Source: Planotetraspora mira (GTDB taxonomy: Bacteria > Actinomycetota > Actinomycetes > Streptosporangiales > Streptosporangiaceae). Taken from it: 64,000 bases of DNA. This document shows, piece after piece, positions 44,613 through 54,212 of the stretch (its first letter is position 1; each line of letters opens with the position of its first letter). The stretch is from contig NZ_BOOO01000020.1 of assembly GCF_016863275.1 (NCBI RefSeq), positions 124,001-188,000 of the forward strand, read 5' to 3'. The notes beneath the pieces were generated by a model. The model ran no database searches, was not told the DNA's origin, and saw only the letters and a list, made by a program, of their open reading frames with translations. The position numbers and the translations under genes are program-made.

Positions 44613-45584
44613 ATGCGCGCTCGTCACGTGGCCCTGGCGGTCGGTCTCGCGGCCGTCTGGGGCTTCAACTTCGTCGTCATGGACGCGGGGCTGAAGCACT
44701 ATCCGCCGCTCATGTACGCGGCGCTCCGCTTCCTTCTGGCCGCCTTCCCCGCGGTGCTGTTCGTCGGGAGACCGCGGACTCCCTGGCGCTGGGTGCTCGC
44801 GACAGGAGCCACCCTCGGGGTCGCCCAGTACGGCCTGCTCCTCCTGGGCATGCGCGCCGGCATGCCTCCGGGGTTGGCGTCCCTGGTGATCCAGGTTCAG
44901 GCGGTCTTCACCGCGGCATTCGCGGTGCCGCTGCTCGGTGAGCGGCCCGGGGTCCGCCGCGTGTACGGCACGGCGATCGCCTTCGGCGGCCTCGCCCTGC
45001 TCACGATGGACCTGACAGGCACCGTCCCCCTCGGCGCGTTCCTGCTCTGCGTGGGCGCCGCTGCGGCGTGGGGCCTCGGCAACGTGTTCATGCGGAAAGC
45101 CTCGCCTCCCGACTCGCTCCGGTTCATGATCTGGGTGAGCGCCGTCTCCTCGGTGCCCCTGCTCGTGCTGGCCGTGCTGGTCGAGGGGCCCTCCTCGCTC
45201 GGCGTCCTCAGCGTCGAGGGCGTGGCCGCCGTGCTGTACACCGCTCTCATCTCGACCCTGGGCGGGTTCGGCGTGTGGGGCCTGCTCCTCGCCCGGTACA
45301 ACGCCTCGGTGGTCGCGCCGTACGCACTGCTCGTCCCGATCTTCGGCGTGTCGTCGGCCGCGTTGTTCACCGGCGAGCCGATCTCCCCCCTTACCGTCGC
45401 GGCGGGCGTGCTGATCATGGCCGGCCTGCTCTACGCCGGCAGGCGCCCGGCGCCGGCCATCGCACCCGGCACCGGTTACCTGCGCACACTCGTCGTCCGC
45501 GCCAGGGCCCGCCGCGCCGCCTCCCGGCCCGACACGGTGCTGCTGCAACCCTCCGCCGAGCCGAGCGACCGCCCCACCCCGTGA
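44613..45584 (+). CDS. EamA/DMT-family exporter
   Basis: Ten-helix transporter of 323 residues with two EamA repeats: WGFNFVVMDAGLKHYPPLMYAALRFLLA near the N-terminus and AYALLVPIFGV-type helix near residue 250. It resembles YdeD/EamA amino-acid-metabolite exporters. A polar tail of 40 residues follows the last helix. It is probably controlled by the divergent LysR regulator. Confidence 0.9.
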   Translation: MRARHVALAVGLAAVWGFNFVVMDAGLKHYPPLMYAALRFLLAAFPAVLFVGRPRTPWRWVLATGATLGVAQYGLLLLGMRAGMPPGLASLVIQVQAVFTAAFAVPLLGERPGVRRVYGTAIAFGGLALLTMDLTGTVPLGAFLLCVGAAAAWGLGNVFMRKASPPDSLRFMIWVSAVSSVPLLVLAVLVEGPSSLGVLSVEGVAAVLYTALISTLGGFGVWGLLLARYNASVVAPYALLVPIFGVSSAALFTGEPISPLTVAAGVLIMAGLLYAGRRPAPAIAPGTGYLRTLVVRARARRAASRPDTVLLQPSAEPSDRPTP

Positions 45585-45647
45585 CTCAGCCGCCCTTATC
45601 TCTCTCAACTAAGGAGAGAATGGACGAAGAACACGGAGTCGAGCGGA

Positions 45648-46277
45648 ATGGCGACGTTCGGTAACGACGACGATGCTGCGATCGGTGACATGAGCAGTGC
45701 ACTCGAGTACCCGCCTCCATGGGGCTGGACCGCTGACGATCTCGATCACCTGCCGTCTGAAGGCCCGAACGGCGAGCCTGACGTCTTCAAGCACGTCGAG
45801 CTGATCGATGGAGCCCTCGTCTTCCTGTCACCCCGGCGACGGTTCCACCAACGCCTGATCCGCAGGCTCACGGAGCGACTCGACGCCCAGGCCCCCGACC
45901 GGCTCTCCGCCGTCGACCAGATGGATGTGAAGCTCGGGCCTCGGATGCGCCCGTGCCCCGACGTTCTCGTGGTCACCACGGAGGCGGCGGCCGACGATGA
46001 ACGGACGTTCTACGTCCCCTCGGAAGTCCGTCTGGTCGTGGAGGTCGTCTCTCCGGATTCAGTCGACCGTGATCGCAAGACCAAGCCCCAGCGGTACGGC
46101 GAGGCGGGCATCCCGCACTTCTGGCGGGTCGAGGAGGACGACGGCCGGCCGGTCGTGTACGTCTACGAGATCGATCCGGCCACCGGCGACTACGGCCTGA
46201 CCGGCATCCATCACGAACGGCTGGCCGTGTCCGTGCCCTTCCCCGTCGACATCGATCTCGCCGCGCTGGTCGAATGA
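45648..46277 (+). CDS. Uma2 family (DUF820) endonuclease-like protein
   Basis: 209 residues with the PD-(D/E)XK-like Uma2 fold: HVELIDGALVFLSPRRRFHQRLI, CPDVLVVT (Asp), LVVEVVSPDSVDRDRKTKPQRYGEAGIPHFWRV (Glu, Lys region). Such genes are abundant in actinobacteria and cyanobacteria and of unclear role. An inner ATG at 45,690 (MSSALEYPP) is an alternative start. Confidence 0.85.
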   Translation: MATFGNDDDAAIGDMSSALEYPPPWGWTADDLDHLPSEGPNGEPDVFKHVELIDGALVFLSPRRRFHQRLIRRLTERLDAQAPDRLSAVDQMDVKLGPRMRPCPDVLVVTTEAAADDERTFYVPSEVRLVVEVVSPDSVDRDRKTKPQRYGEAGIPHFWRVEEDDGRPVVYVYEIDPATGDYGLTGIHHERLAVSVPFPVDIDLAALVE

Positions 46278-46280
46278 CGC

Positions 46281-47567
46281 TCAGGCCTGCGCGGCCGCCT
46301 TGGCGGCGATCGGAAGGGCCTCCGCGACGCGGGTGAGCGCCTCGTCGTCATGGGCGGCCGACAGGAACCACGCCTCGTAGGCCGACGGAGGCAGGTAGAC
46401 CCCCTGGTCGAGCATGCTGTGGAAGAAGGCCCGGTAGGCGTCGGTGTTCTGCTCCCTGGCCGAGTCGAAGTCCGTGACGGGCCGGTCGGTGAAGAAGATC
46501 GAGAACAGGTTGCCCGCCCGCTGGAGCCGGTGGGGGACTCCCGCGGCGGCCAGCGCGTCGGACGCGGCCCGGCCGATCACCAGGGCGGAGGCGTCCACCC
46601 GGTCGTACACGTCCTCGTCACAGGCCTGCAGCGTGGCCAGCCCGGCGGCGCAGGCGAGCGGATTGCCCGACAACGTCCCGGCCTGGTAGACGGGCCCTTC
46701 GGGCGCGAGCGCGGCCATCACGTCGGCCCGTCCGCCGAAGGCCGCCGCGGGCAGACCGCCGCCCATCACCTTCCCGAAGGTCATCAGGTCGGCCTCGACG
46801 GGGTCGATGCCGTACCAGCCCTCCGCGGAGACCCGGAATCCCGTCAGGACCTCGTCCATGATGAGCAGGGCGCCGTTCTCCGTGCACAACTCGCGCAGGC
46901 GCCGGTTGAAGCCCTCCGCCGGCGGCACCACACCCATGTTCGCCGGGCAGGCCTCGGTGATCACACAGGCGATCTCGAACGACCGGAACGCCTCCTCCAC
47001 GGCCTCCACCGAGTTGTACGGCAGGACGATCGTGTCGGCCGCCGACGCGCCGGTGACTCCCGGGGTGTCGGGCAGGCCGAAGGTGACCACTCCGGAGCCC
47101 GCCGAGGCGAGCAGCGCGTCCACGTGCCCGTGGTAGCAGCCGGCGAACTTGATGATCTTCGATCGCCCGGTGAAGCCGCGCGCGAGCCGTACGGCCGACA
47201 TCGTCGCCTCGGTGCCCGAGCTGACCAGGCGGACCTTCTCCACCGGCTCGACCCTGGAGACGATCTCCTCGGCCAGCAGGACCTCGCCCTCGGTGGCGGT
47301 GCCGTAGGAGAACCCCCGCGACAACGCCTCCTCGACGGCCTCCACGACGGCGGGATGCCGGTGTCCGAGGATCATCGGGCCCCAGGAGCAGACGAGGTCG
47401 ACGTAGCGGTTGCCGTCCACGTCGGTGATGTACGGTCCCTGACCTGCGGCCATGAACCGGGGGGTGCCGCCGACGGCGCCGAAGGCGCGCACCGGCGAGT
47501 TCACGCCGCCCGGGACGACCTCACGCGCGCGGGCGAACAGGGCCTCGGAGGATTGCGTTCGAGTCAC
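46281..47567 (-). CDS. hemL: Glutamate-1-semialdehyde 2,1-aminomutase
   Basis: PLP enzyme of 428 residues making 5-aminolevulinate from glutamate-1-semialdehyde. [11 protein letters not shown] at the N-terminus, [30 protein letters not shown] and the Schiff-base Lys in [18 protein letters not shown] identify it. Together with hemA (glutamyl-tRNA reductase) it shows the C5 pathway. Confidence 0.97.
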   Translation of the reverse strand: MTRTQSSEALFARAREVVPGGVNSPVRAFGAVGGTPRFMAAGQGPYITDVDGNRYVDLVCSWGPMILGHRHPAVVEAVEEALSRGFSYGTATEGEVLLAEEIVSRVEPVEKVRLVSSGTEATMSAVRLARGFTGRSKIIKFAGCYHGHVDALLASAGSGVVTFGLPDTPGVTGASAADTIVLPYNSVEAVEEAFRSFEIACVITEACPANMGVVPPAEGFNRRLRELCTENGALLIMDEVLTGFRVSAEGWYGIDPVEADLMTFGKVMGGGLPAAAFGGRADVMAALAPEGPVYQAGTLSGNPLACAAGLATLQACDEDVYDRVDASALVIGRAASDALAAAGVPHRLQRAGNLFSIFFTDRPVTDFDSAREQNTDAYRAFFHSMLDQGVYLPPSAYEAWFLSAAHDDEALTRVAEALPIAAKAAAQA

Positions 47568-47609
47568 GTCCCCAGATTAGGGGCCGGGTCCGCCGGCGGC
47601 CGTACCGGA

Positions 47610-48254
47610 TCACTCGAGAGCGTCGGCCAGCAGGTCGAGAACGCGGAGTGGATCGGGCAGCGGCCGCCCGTCAGGAGGCCTGATCCAGGTCACCGCCCCT
47701 CCGGTGGACAAGGTCGACGACGGTGCGAGGACGTAGCTGTCACGACAGTGCCAGCGCAGGCCAGGCGTGTTGTCGATGGTCTCAGGATCGGCGTCGAGGT
47801 GGCAGGACCACCACTCGTCCTCGTCGTCGGGAGCGCCACGGGTGGCGACGAAAAAAAGAACCCGGTCGCCGTTGGCGGCGACCGGGCCGGTCTCGAAGCC
47901 TGCTGCGTCCATCGCGGCGAGGGCGGGCAGGCCTGCCGTCGCCGGTACGTCGAAGACGTCGAAAACCCTGCCTGTGGGAAGAATCACGTTGGTTTGGGGT
48001 TCCAGCTCCCACCACCGGGTCAGGAGCGCGGAGTCCGTCGTGGCCTGCATCTGCCAGGCAGGCGACAGAGGGTGCATGCCTGGCTCGGGACACCCGATGC
48101 GGTCACAGGAACAGGCACGGCCGCCCTCGTCGAGCGGATAGGCGCCCATGCACACGGGCCAGCCGAGTTGGGCGTATTCGAGCACCGATGTGATCTTCCG
48201 CGGCGCTCGGTGCGCACGCCGTTTCGTGCGACGAGCCAGCGGTACCCCCACCAT
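47610..48254 (-). CDS. Stand-alone bifunctional primase/polymerase (Prim-Pol)-like domain protein
   Basis: 214 residues resembling only the N-terminal Prim-Pol domain of plasmid and phage replicases. ALEYAQLGWPV-like start, Cys-rich RACSCDRIGCPEPGMHPLSPAW, TNVILPTGRVFDVFDVPA (where the catalytic acidic pair is expected) and LRWHCRDSYVLAPSSTLSTGGAVTW. No helicase part follows. The active-site block FDVFDVP departs from the usual DxD form, so activity is uncertain. ATG 48,254 has GGGAGGGG upstream. It sits between hemL and hemB on the same strand. Confidence 0.75.
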   Translation of the reverse strand: MVGVPLARRTKRRAHRAPRKITSVLEYAQLGWPVCMGAYPLDEGGRACSCDRIGCPEPGMHPLSPAWQMQATTDSALLTRWWELEPQTNVILPTGRVFDVFDVPATAGLPALAAMDAAGFETGPVAANGDRVLFFVATRGAPDDEDEWWSCHLDADPETIDNTPGLRWHCRDSYVLAPSSTLSTGGAVTWIRPPDGRPLPDPLRVLDLLADALE

Positions 48255-48337
48255 GGTGCCCCTCCCCACAAGGAACGTGCTCCCGATAATGCCCTGTCGC
48301 CCCACACCGGTGTAGGGCGACCCCCCGTGATGGACGG

Positions 48338-49360
48338 TCAGGATAGTGTGCGGGCGACTTCTGTGGCCCAGTAGGTCAAGATCAGGTCGGCCCCGGCCCG
48401 CCGGATGGCGATGAGCGACTCCATGATGATCCGTTCCCGGTCGATCCAGCCGTTGGCGGCCGCCGCCTCGACCATCGCGTACTCGCCGCTCACCTGGTAG
48501 GCCGCGACCGGCACCTCCACCATCGCGCGCACCTGGCTCAGGATGTCCAGGTAGGCCAGGGCCGGCTTGACCATCACGGCGTCCGCGCCCTCGGCGAGGT
48601 CGAGCCGCACCTCTCGCAGCGCCTCGCCGACCGGCCCGGCCGGGTCCTGCTGGTAGGCGTTGCGGTCGCCGAACTGCGGCGCACACTCGGCGGCGTCGCG
48701 GAAGGGCCCGTAGAAGCCGGAGGCGTACTTCGCGGAGTAGGCGAGGATCGGGATCTCGGCGAAGCCCTCGGCGTCCAGCGCCGCGCGGATGGCTCCGACC
48801 TGCCCGTCCATCATGCCGCTCGGCGCGATCACCTGCGATCCGGCGGCCGCCTGCGCGACCGCGGCCGAGGCGTACCGCTCCAGGGTGGCGTCGTTGTCCA
48901 CCTCGCCGGTGGCGGTCAGCAGGCCGCAGTGGCCGTGGTCGGTGTACTCGTCCAGGCATGTGTCGGTCATCAGGACCAATTGGTCGCCCATGTCCGCCGC
49001 GAGATCGCGCAGCGCCACCTGGACGATGCCCTCGGGATCGTCCGCGGCCGAGCCCCTGGCGTCCTTGTGGACCGGCACGCCGAACAGGATGACGCCGCCC
49101 ACCCCCGCCTCCGCCGCCTCGTGGACGGCCTTGCGGAGCGAGTCGCGGGTGTGCTGGAACACACCGGGCATCGACCGCACGGGCTGCGGCTCGTCGATGC
49201 CCTCCTTGACGAACAGCGGCAGGATCAGCTCGGCCGGATGCAGCCGCGTCCCCGCGACCATTCGGCGGAGCGGTGCCGTACGGCGCAACCGGCGTGGCCG
49301 GGCCACCGGGAACTGAGCCAGGTCAGTCGCCGGCGGGAGATTGCGGGAACGCGCGTTCAC
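48338..49360 (-). CDS. hemB: Delta-aminolevulinic acid dehydratase (porphobilinogen synthase)
   Basis: 340 residues. Condenses two 5-aminolevulinates. The Schiff-base lysines are in YSAKYASGFYGPFRDA and VMVKPALAYLD, and a metal Cys is in DTCLDEYTDHGHCG. GTG 49,360 with GGAGAG upstream is used; the longer frame adds 12 residues. Confidence 0.97.
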   Translation of the reverse strand: MNARSRNLPPATDLAQFPVARPRRLRRTAPLRRMVAGTRLHPAELILPLFVKEGIDEPQPVRSMPGVFQHTRDSLRKAVHEAAEAGVGGVILFGVPVHKDARGSAADDPEGIVQVALRDLAADMGDQLVLMTDTCLDEYTDHGHCGLLTATGEVDNDATLERYASAAVAQAAAGSQVIAPSGMMDGQVGAIRAALDAEGFAEIPILAYSAKYASGFYGPFRDAAECAPQFGDRNAYQQDPAGPVGEALREVRLDLAEGADAVMVKPALAYLDILSQVRAMVEVPVAAYQVSGEYAMVEAAAANGWIDRERIIMESLIAIRRAGADLILTYWATEVARTLS

Positions 49361-49454
49361 TGTGGACTCTCCGCTCGGGTTCGAAAGGCCCCACATCGAC
49401 GTCGAGGCCTCATGCGGTTCAACGCATCCGATCCGGGCGCGTCATCCCGCTCGC

Positions 49455-51044
49455 TCACTTCACGCGACGCCGGGCGCCCCTGCGAGTCTGGGAGGGCCGG
49501 CGAGGCACCTCGCCCGCGGAGATCGCCGCGTGCCGCTGCTTGGCACCATAGTCCGCGAGAGCCGCCGCCAGAGCGGAAGCCGATGGTTTGTCCGCCATCA
49601 CGTCCACGCGCAGGCCGAACTCCTCGGCCGTCTTGGCGGTCTGCGGGCCGATCACGGCGATGACCGTGACGTTGTGCGGCTTGCCCGCGATGCCCACCAG
49701 GTTCCGCACCGTCGAGGACGAGGTGAACAGCACCGCGTCGAAACCGCCGCCCTTGATCGCCTCACGGATGGGCGCGGGCGGGGGCGCGGCGCGGACCGTC
49801 CGGTACGCCGTGACGTCGTCGCACTCCCAGCCGAGTTCGGTGAGCCCGGCGACCAGCGTCTCGGTCGCGATGTCGGCCCTGGGCAGCAGGACGCGGTTGA
49901 TCGGGTCCAGCATCGAGTCGTACGGAGGCCACTCCGCCAGCAGCCCCTCCGACGACTGCTCGCCCGTGGGCATGAGGTCGGGCTTCACGCCGAACTCCAC
50001 GAGGGCCTGGGCGGTGGGGTCGCCCACGGCGGCGACCTTGAGCCCGGCGAAGGCCCGGGCGTCCAGGCCGTACTCCTCGAACTTCTCCCGGACGGCCTTG
50101 ACCGCGTTCGCGCTGGTGAAGGCGACCCACTCGTAGCGGCCCGTGACCAGGCCCTTGATCGCCCGGTCCATCTGCTGCGGGGTGCGCGGCGGCTCCACCG
50201 AGATGGTCGGGACCTCCTCCGGCACCGCGCCGTAGGACCGCAGTTGCTCCGAGAGGCCCTCCGCCTGCTCCTTGGTACGCGGGACGAGCACCCGCCAGCC
50301 GAAGAGCGCCTTGGTCTCGAACCACGACAGCCGGTCGCGCGCGGCGACGACGTCACCCACGACGATCACCGCCGGCTCGGTCATGCCCGCGTGCTTGAGA
50401 TCAGGAGCGAGGCGGCCGAGCGACGACACGACCGTGTACTGCTCGGTCGTCGTTCCGTCGCTGGTGACCGCCACCGGGGTCGAGTCCGGCTTTCCCCCCG
50501 CGATCAGGGCCTTGCCGATCGGCACGGCGTCCGCGACGCCGTTGTAGATGACCAGGGTGCCCGTACAGGCGGCGTGCGGCGCCCAGTCGTCGACCTGCGC
50601 CGCGTCCACGACGCGGAACTCGGGAACACCCGGCGCCGGCGGGATGCCCGCGTAGGTCAGCACCGCGGTGGCGGGCGGCACGCCTGGAACGATCTCGAAC
50701 TCGACGTCCGCCTTGGCGCACGCCGCGACCTCGTCGCCGACCGAGGAGAAGAACGACGGGTCTCCCGGGCACAGCCGGACCACGGTCCGCCCCGCCTTCG
50801 CGTGCTGGATCGTCCTCAGCGAGACCGAGTTCTCCGCGGCGTCCGGGGAGATGTCCATGACCTCCACGCCCGCGCGGCAATGGCGCAGCAGCGAGCCGTA
50901 CGCCCCCTGGTCGAGAACGACGACGTCGGCCCTGCCCAGCAGGTCGGCGCCACGCAATGTGAGCAGGTTCTCGTCACCCGGCCCGGCGCCCACGAAGGCG
51001 ACGAACCCGGAACGGGCCTGCGGACTGCGGTTCGCGGAGCTCAA
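49455..51044 (-). CDS. hemD: Fused uroporphyrinogen-III methyltransferase / uroporphyrinogen-III synthase
   Basis: 529 residues. Residues about 12-250 form a SUMT/CobA-type SAM methyltransferase (FVGAGPGDENLLTLRG, CPGDPSFFSS, PGVPPATAVLTYAGIP), and 265-510 a HemD-type synthase (VLVPRTKEQAEGLSEQLRSYGA, WVAFTSANAVKAV, VLFTSSSTVRNL). The fusion, usual in actinobacteria, links heme and siroheme/cobalamin branches. TTG start at 51,044 overlaps the hemC stop. Confidence 0.94.
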   Translation of the reverse strand: MSSANRSPQARSGFVAFVGAGPGDENLLTLRGADLLGRADVVVLDQGAYGSLLRHCRAGVEVMDISPDAAENSVSLRTIQHAKAGRTVVRLCPGDPSFFSSVGDEVAACAKADVEFEIVPGVPPATAVLTYAGIPPAPGVPEFRVVDAAQVDDWAPHAACTGTLVIYNGVADAVPIGKALIAGGKPDSTPVAVTSDGTTTEQYTVVSSLGRLAPDLKHAGMTEPAVIVVGDVVAARDRLSWFETKALFGWRVLVPRTKEQAEGLSEQLRSYGAVPEEVPTISVEPPRTPQQMDRAIKGLVTGRYEWVAFTSANAVKAVREKFEEYGLDARAFAGLKVAAVGDPTAQALVEFGVKPDLMPTGEQSSEGLLAEWPPYDSMLDPINRVLLPRADIATETLVAGLTELGWECDDVTAYRTVRAAPPPAPIREAIKGGGFDAVLFTSSSTVRNLVGIAGKPHNVTVIAVIGPQTAKTAEEFGLRVDVMADKPSASALAAALADYGAKQRHAAISAGEVPRRPSQTRRGARRRVK

Positions 51045-51952
51045 TGGGTCTGCTCCCCCATCAACGTATCGGCCCCTTCTGCGATCATGGCGGCCGCGAG
51101 ATCACGGCCGAGGTCCATGGCCGCCGGAGGAGGTCCGGAGGCGGACTTGCGCACTGACCGCGCGCCGTCGGCGGAGACGACGACAGCGGTCAGATTGAGA
51201 ATGTGCCCGTCACCGGACGCGAAAGCACCTACTGGTGCCGCGCAACCGGCCTCGAGGGCTGCGAGGACCGAGCGCTCGGCCGTCACGGCGGCCCGCGTAC
51301 GCGGGTCGTCGAGCACGCCGAGCAGCTCGATCAGGTCTGTGCGGGAGGCCAGGCATTCGACGGCGAGAGCGCCCTGCCCGGGGGCCGGGACCATGGCGTC
51401 GACATCGAAGATCTCCGAGATCTCCCCGTCGCGCCCGATCCTTTCCAGGCCCGCGGCGGCGAGCACGACGCCGTCGAACTCACCAGAGGCTATCTTCCCG
51501 ATGCGCGTGTCCGCGTTGCCGCGAATGGGCTGGTAGTCGAGGTCCGGCCGGAGCGAGCGGAGCTGGGCCACGCGACGCGGCGAACCAGTGCCGATCCGCG
51601 CCCCCGGCGGCAGGTCCGCCAGCTTGGCATTGCTGACCAGCGCGTCGCGCGGGTCGTCCCGGGGGAGGATGGCCGCGATCACGATCTGCTCGTCGGGCGT
51701 CGTGGGGAGATCCTTCAGCGAATGGACCGCGAAGTCGATCGCACCCTCGACCAGTTTGCCGCGCAACTCGCTGACGAAGACGCCGGTGCCCCCGAGCTGG
51801 GTCAGGTGGGCCTTGGTGACGTCGCCGAAGGTGGTGACGCCGACCAGTTCCACCTCCCGGCCCGTCAGGCCGGTCAGCCGGTCGGCGACGAACTGCGACT
51901 GCGTGGTCGCCATCAGGCTCTTGCGCGTCCCGAGACGCAGGGCGGCGCTCAC
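51041..51952 (-). CDS. hemC: Hydroxymethylbilane synthase
   Basis: Porphobilinogen deaminase, 303 residues. LRLGTRKSLMATTQSQFVAD, AVHSLKDLPT, RIGTGSPRRVAQL and the dipyrromethane-binding Cys in ALEAGCAAPVGAF are present. It overlaps hemA by four bases. Confidence 0.97.
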   Translation of the reverse strand: MSAALRLGTRKSLMATTQSQFVADRLTGLTGREVELVGVTTFGDVTKAHLTQLGGTGVFVSELRGKLVEGAIDFAVHSLKDLPTTPDEQIVIAAILPRDDPRDALVSNAKLADLPPGARIGTGSPRRVAQLRSLRPDLDYQPIRGNADTRIGKIASGEFDGVVLAAAGLERIGRDGEISEIFDVDAMVPAPGQGALAVECLASRTDLIELLGVLDDPRTRAAVTAERSVLAALEAGCAAPVGAFASGDGHILNLTAVVVSADGARSVRKSASGPPPAAMDLGRDLAAAMIAEGADTLMGEQTH

Positions 51953-53307
51953 TGCTCGGCTCCCATGTCATCGGACTTGCGGCGGTCGGCCTCGAGAGTG
52001 GCGAGCTCTATGCCCGAAACGGCGCCGGGCGCCTTCGGATCGAGATCGAACAGCTCGCGGAGCGCCTCGGCGTAGTGATCGCCCCCAGGCGAGGTGGCCA
52101 GCTGCTTCACCCGCACCGTGGGCTCGTGGAGCAGCTTGTCGACGACTCTCCTGACGGTCTGGGTGACCTCGTCGCGCATCCGCGCGTCCAAGGTCGGCAG
52201 CCGTGACATCAGCCGGCCGATCTCCGCCTCGACCACCTGCGCGGCCTTGCTCCGCAGCGCGACCACCGTCGGGGTCACCTTGGCGGCCCGCTCGGAGTCG
52301 AGGTAGGCGGTGACCTCCTCGGCGATGATCCGCTTGACGGCGGTGATCGCCTCGGCGTGCCCGCCGTCACCGGTGCCCGCTCCCAGACCGGCCTGCTGCA
52401 TCGACTCCAGGTCGACGAGCGTCACGCCGGGGATGGCGCGCACTCCCGGGTCGATGTCGTGCGGGAGCGCGAGGTCGAGGAGGAAGAGCCCGCCGGGCTC
52501 GCGTGTCTCCATGGCGGCCATGACCATCTCCGCCGTGACCGCGCGGGAGCCGGCCCCCACACAGGAGATCACCAGATCGGCCTGGGCGAGCTCCGCGGGA
52601 AGATCCGCCAGGTAGGCGGCCCTCCCGCCGACCGTTTCGGCCAGCCGTACGGCACGGGCGTGCGTGCGGTTGGCGATGACGATGTCCGTGACGCCGGCGC
52701 GGGACAACGTCGCGGCGGACAGGGCGCTCATCGAACCGGCGCCGACGACCAGGGCCCGCCTGCCGGCGATCGGGCCGATCACCCGCTCGGCCAGGGTCAG
52801 GCCGACTCCCACCAGCGACGCGCCGGCACGGTCGATGTCGGTGTCGGTGTGCGCGCGCTTGCCGACGCGAAGAGCGTGCTGCGCGAGCTCGTTGAGCGAG
52901 GACCCCGCAGTGCCCTGGTTCTGCGCGAGCCGCAGGGCGGAGCGGAACTGCCCGAGGATCTGCCCCTCGCCGACCACCATCGAGTCGAGCCCGCAGGTCA
53001 CGTTGAACAGATGCTGGACCGCCCGGTCCTCGTAGTGCACGTAGAGGTGCCTGCCGAGCTGCTCCTGGGGCATGCCGGAGTGCGCGCTCAGCAGATCGCT
53101 GATGGCGGTCACACCGCCATGGAACCGATCGACGTCGGCGTAGACCTCGACCCGGTTGCAGGTGGAGACCACCAGGGCCTCGGCCACGTGCTCGCTCTGG
53201 CTGACGTCGTGCAGGAGCTTTTCGAGCGCATCGCCGCTGACCGTGACGCGCTCAAGAAGCGCCACGGGAGCGGACCGATGGCTCAGCCCGACGACGAGGA
53301 GGCTCAT
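51949..53307 (-). CDS. hemA: Glutamyl-tRNA reductase
   Basis: 452 residues, first committed step of the C5 pathway. LVVGLSHRSAPVALLERV, catalytic Cys in VVSTCNRVEVYADV, GLDSMVVGEGQILGQ and the NADPH loop VVGAGSMSALSAATL are conserved. It overlaps rex by four bases, so heme synthesis is under Rex-operon control. Confidence 0.97.
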   Translation of the reverse strand: MSLLVVGLSHRSAPVALLERVTVSGDALEKLLHDVSQSEHVAEALVVSTCNRVEVYADVDRFHGGVTAISDLLSAHSGMPQEQLGRHLYVHYEDRAVQHLFNVTCGLDSMVVGEGQILGQFRSALRLAQNQGTAGSSLNELAQHALRVGKRAHTDTDIDRAGASLVGVGLTLAERVIGPIAGRRALVVGAGSMSALSAATLSRAGVTDIVIANRTHARAVRLAETVGGRAAYLADLPAELAQADLVISCVGAGSRAVTAEMVMAAMETREPGGLFLLDLALPHDIDPGVRAIPGVTLVDLESMQQAGLGAGTGDGGHAEAITAVKRIIAEEVTAYLDSERAAKVTPTVVALRSKAAQVVEAEIGRLMSRLPTLDARMRDEVTQTVRRVVDKLLHEPTVRVKQLATSPGGDHYAEALRELFDLDPKAPGAVSGIELATLEADRRKSDDMGAEQ

Positions 53308-54032
53308 GAGCTCGCTCCGATCGATCGCTCATTCACTTGTTCAACCCCGCCTGGCCACTCCTCGGCCATGATGGGCCCTCCATTGGCCTTGCGCTGCTCG
53401 TGGAACGCAAGGATCTGCAGCTCGATAGATAAATCGACTTTACGGACATCTACGCCCTCAGGCACATTCAGCACGACAGGCGCGAAGTTCAAAATACTCG
53501 TGACACCCGCCTCCGTGACCCGATCGCAGACATGTTGGGCCGCGGTCGCCGGCGTGGCGATCACCACGATCGACACCGCGCGACCGGCGATGACGGACTC
53601 CAACTCGTCGGTGTGCTCCACGACGAGACCGGCGATTCGGTCGCCGACCACTGCGGGATCGGCGTCCAGGAGGCCCGCGATGCGAAATCCCCTGGATGCG
53701 AACCCGCCGTAATTGGCGAGGGCCCGACCGAGGTTACCGACTCCGACGATGGCGACGGCCCAATCCTGGGTGAGACCAAGCTCACGTGAGATCTGGTAGA
53801 TCAAGTATTGGACGTCGTAACCGACGCCACGCGTGCCGTACGAGCCGAGGTGGGACAGGTCCTTGCGGAGCTTCGCGGAGTTCACCCCCGCGGCCATCGC
53901 CAGGTCCTCCGAACTCACCGTGGGAGTTCCGCGCTCGGACAGCCCGTTGAGGGCACGCAGATAGAGCGGCAGTCTCGCGACGGTCGCGTCGGGAATGCCA
54001 CGATCGCGTGCTTGCGGAATACGGCGTGTCAC
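53304..54032 (-). CDS. rex: Redox-sensing transcriptional repressor Rex
   Basis: 242 residues. Winged helix (VARLPLYLRALNGLSERG, VSSEDLAMAAGVNSAKLRKDLSHLGSYG) and an NAD(H)-binding Rossmann domain (VAIVGVGNLGRALANYGGF), then ILNFAPVVLNVPEGVDVRKVDLSIELQILAFHEQ. Rex represses respiratory genes when NADH is low. GTG 54,032 is used; an upstream TTG/ATG would add 16 residues. A Rex box lies 85 bp upstream, so the rex-hemACDB operon is self-regulated. Confidence 0.96.
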   Translation of the reverse strand: MTRRIPQARDRGIPDATVARLPLYLRALNGLSERGTPTVSSEDLAMAAGVNSAKLRKDLSHLGSYGTRGVGYDVQYLIYQISRELGLTQDWAVAIVGVGNLGRALANYGGFASRGFRIAGLLDADPAVVGDRIAGLVVEHTDELESVIAGRAVSIVVIATPATAAQHVCDRVTEAGVTSILNFAPVVLNVPEGVDVRKVDLSIELQILAFHEQRKANGGPIMAEEWPGGVEQVNERSIGASS

Positions 54033-54116
54033 GTGCCGGTGCTCCAGGGGGACGGACGGCCGGTGCGTCCCCGGCCGCACGAGCGGATGCGACGGATGAA
54101 CATCACATTAGTGCCT

Positions 54117-54134
54117 TTGTGAAGCTACGCACAA
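54117..54134. promoter_or_regulatory. Rex operator upstream of rex-hemA
   Basis: TTGTGAAGCTACGCACAA matches the consensus TTGTGAA-N4-TTCACAA at all defined positions except two (CG in place of TT). It lies between the rex start and the divergent glutaredoxin gene, as expected for autoregulation. Confidence 0.8.
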
Positions 54135-54212
54135 AGTGAGCGTCCGTTAACTGTCCCAGGACAACGGCCCGGTAGCGAATCCGACCCGCGTACACCGGCA
54201 TATCCTGGGGCC

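Noticed and set aside
44433-45608. 391-residue minus-strand frame across the EamA exporter gene
   Set aside because: Antisense shadow; product is charged low complexity, whereas the plus strand encodes a clear ten-helix transporter.
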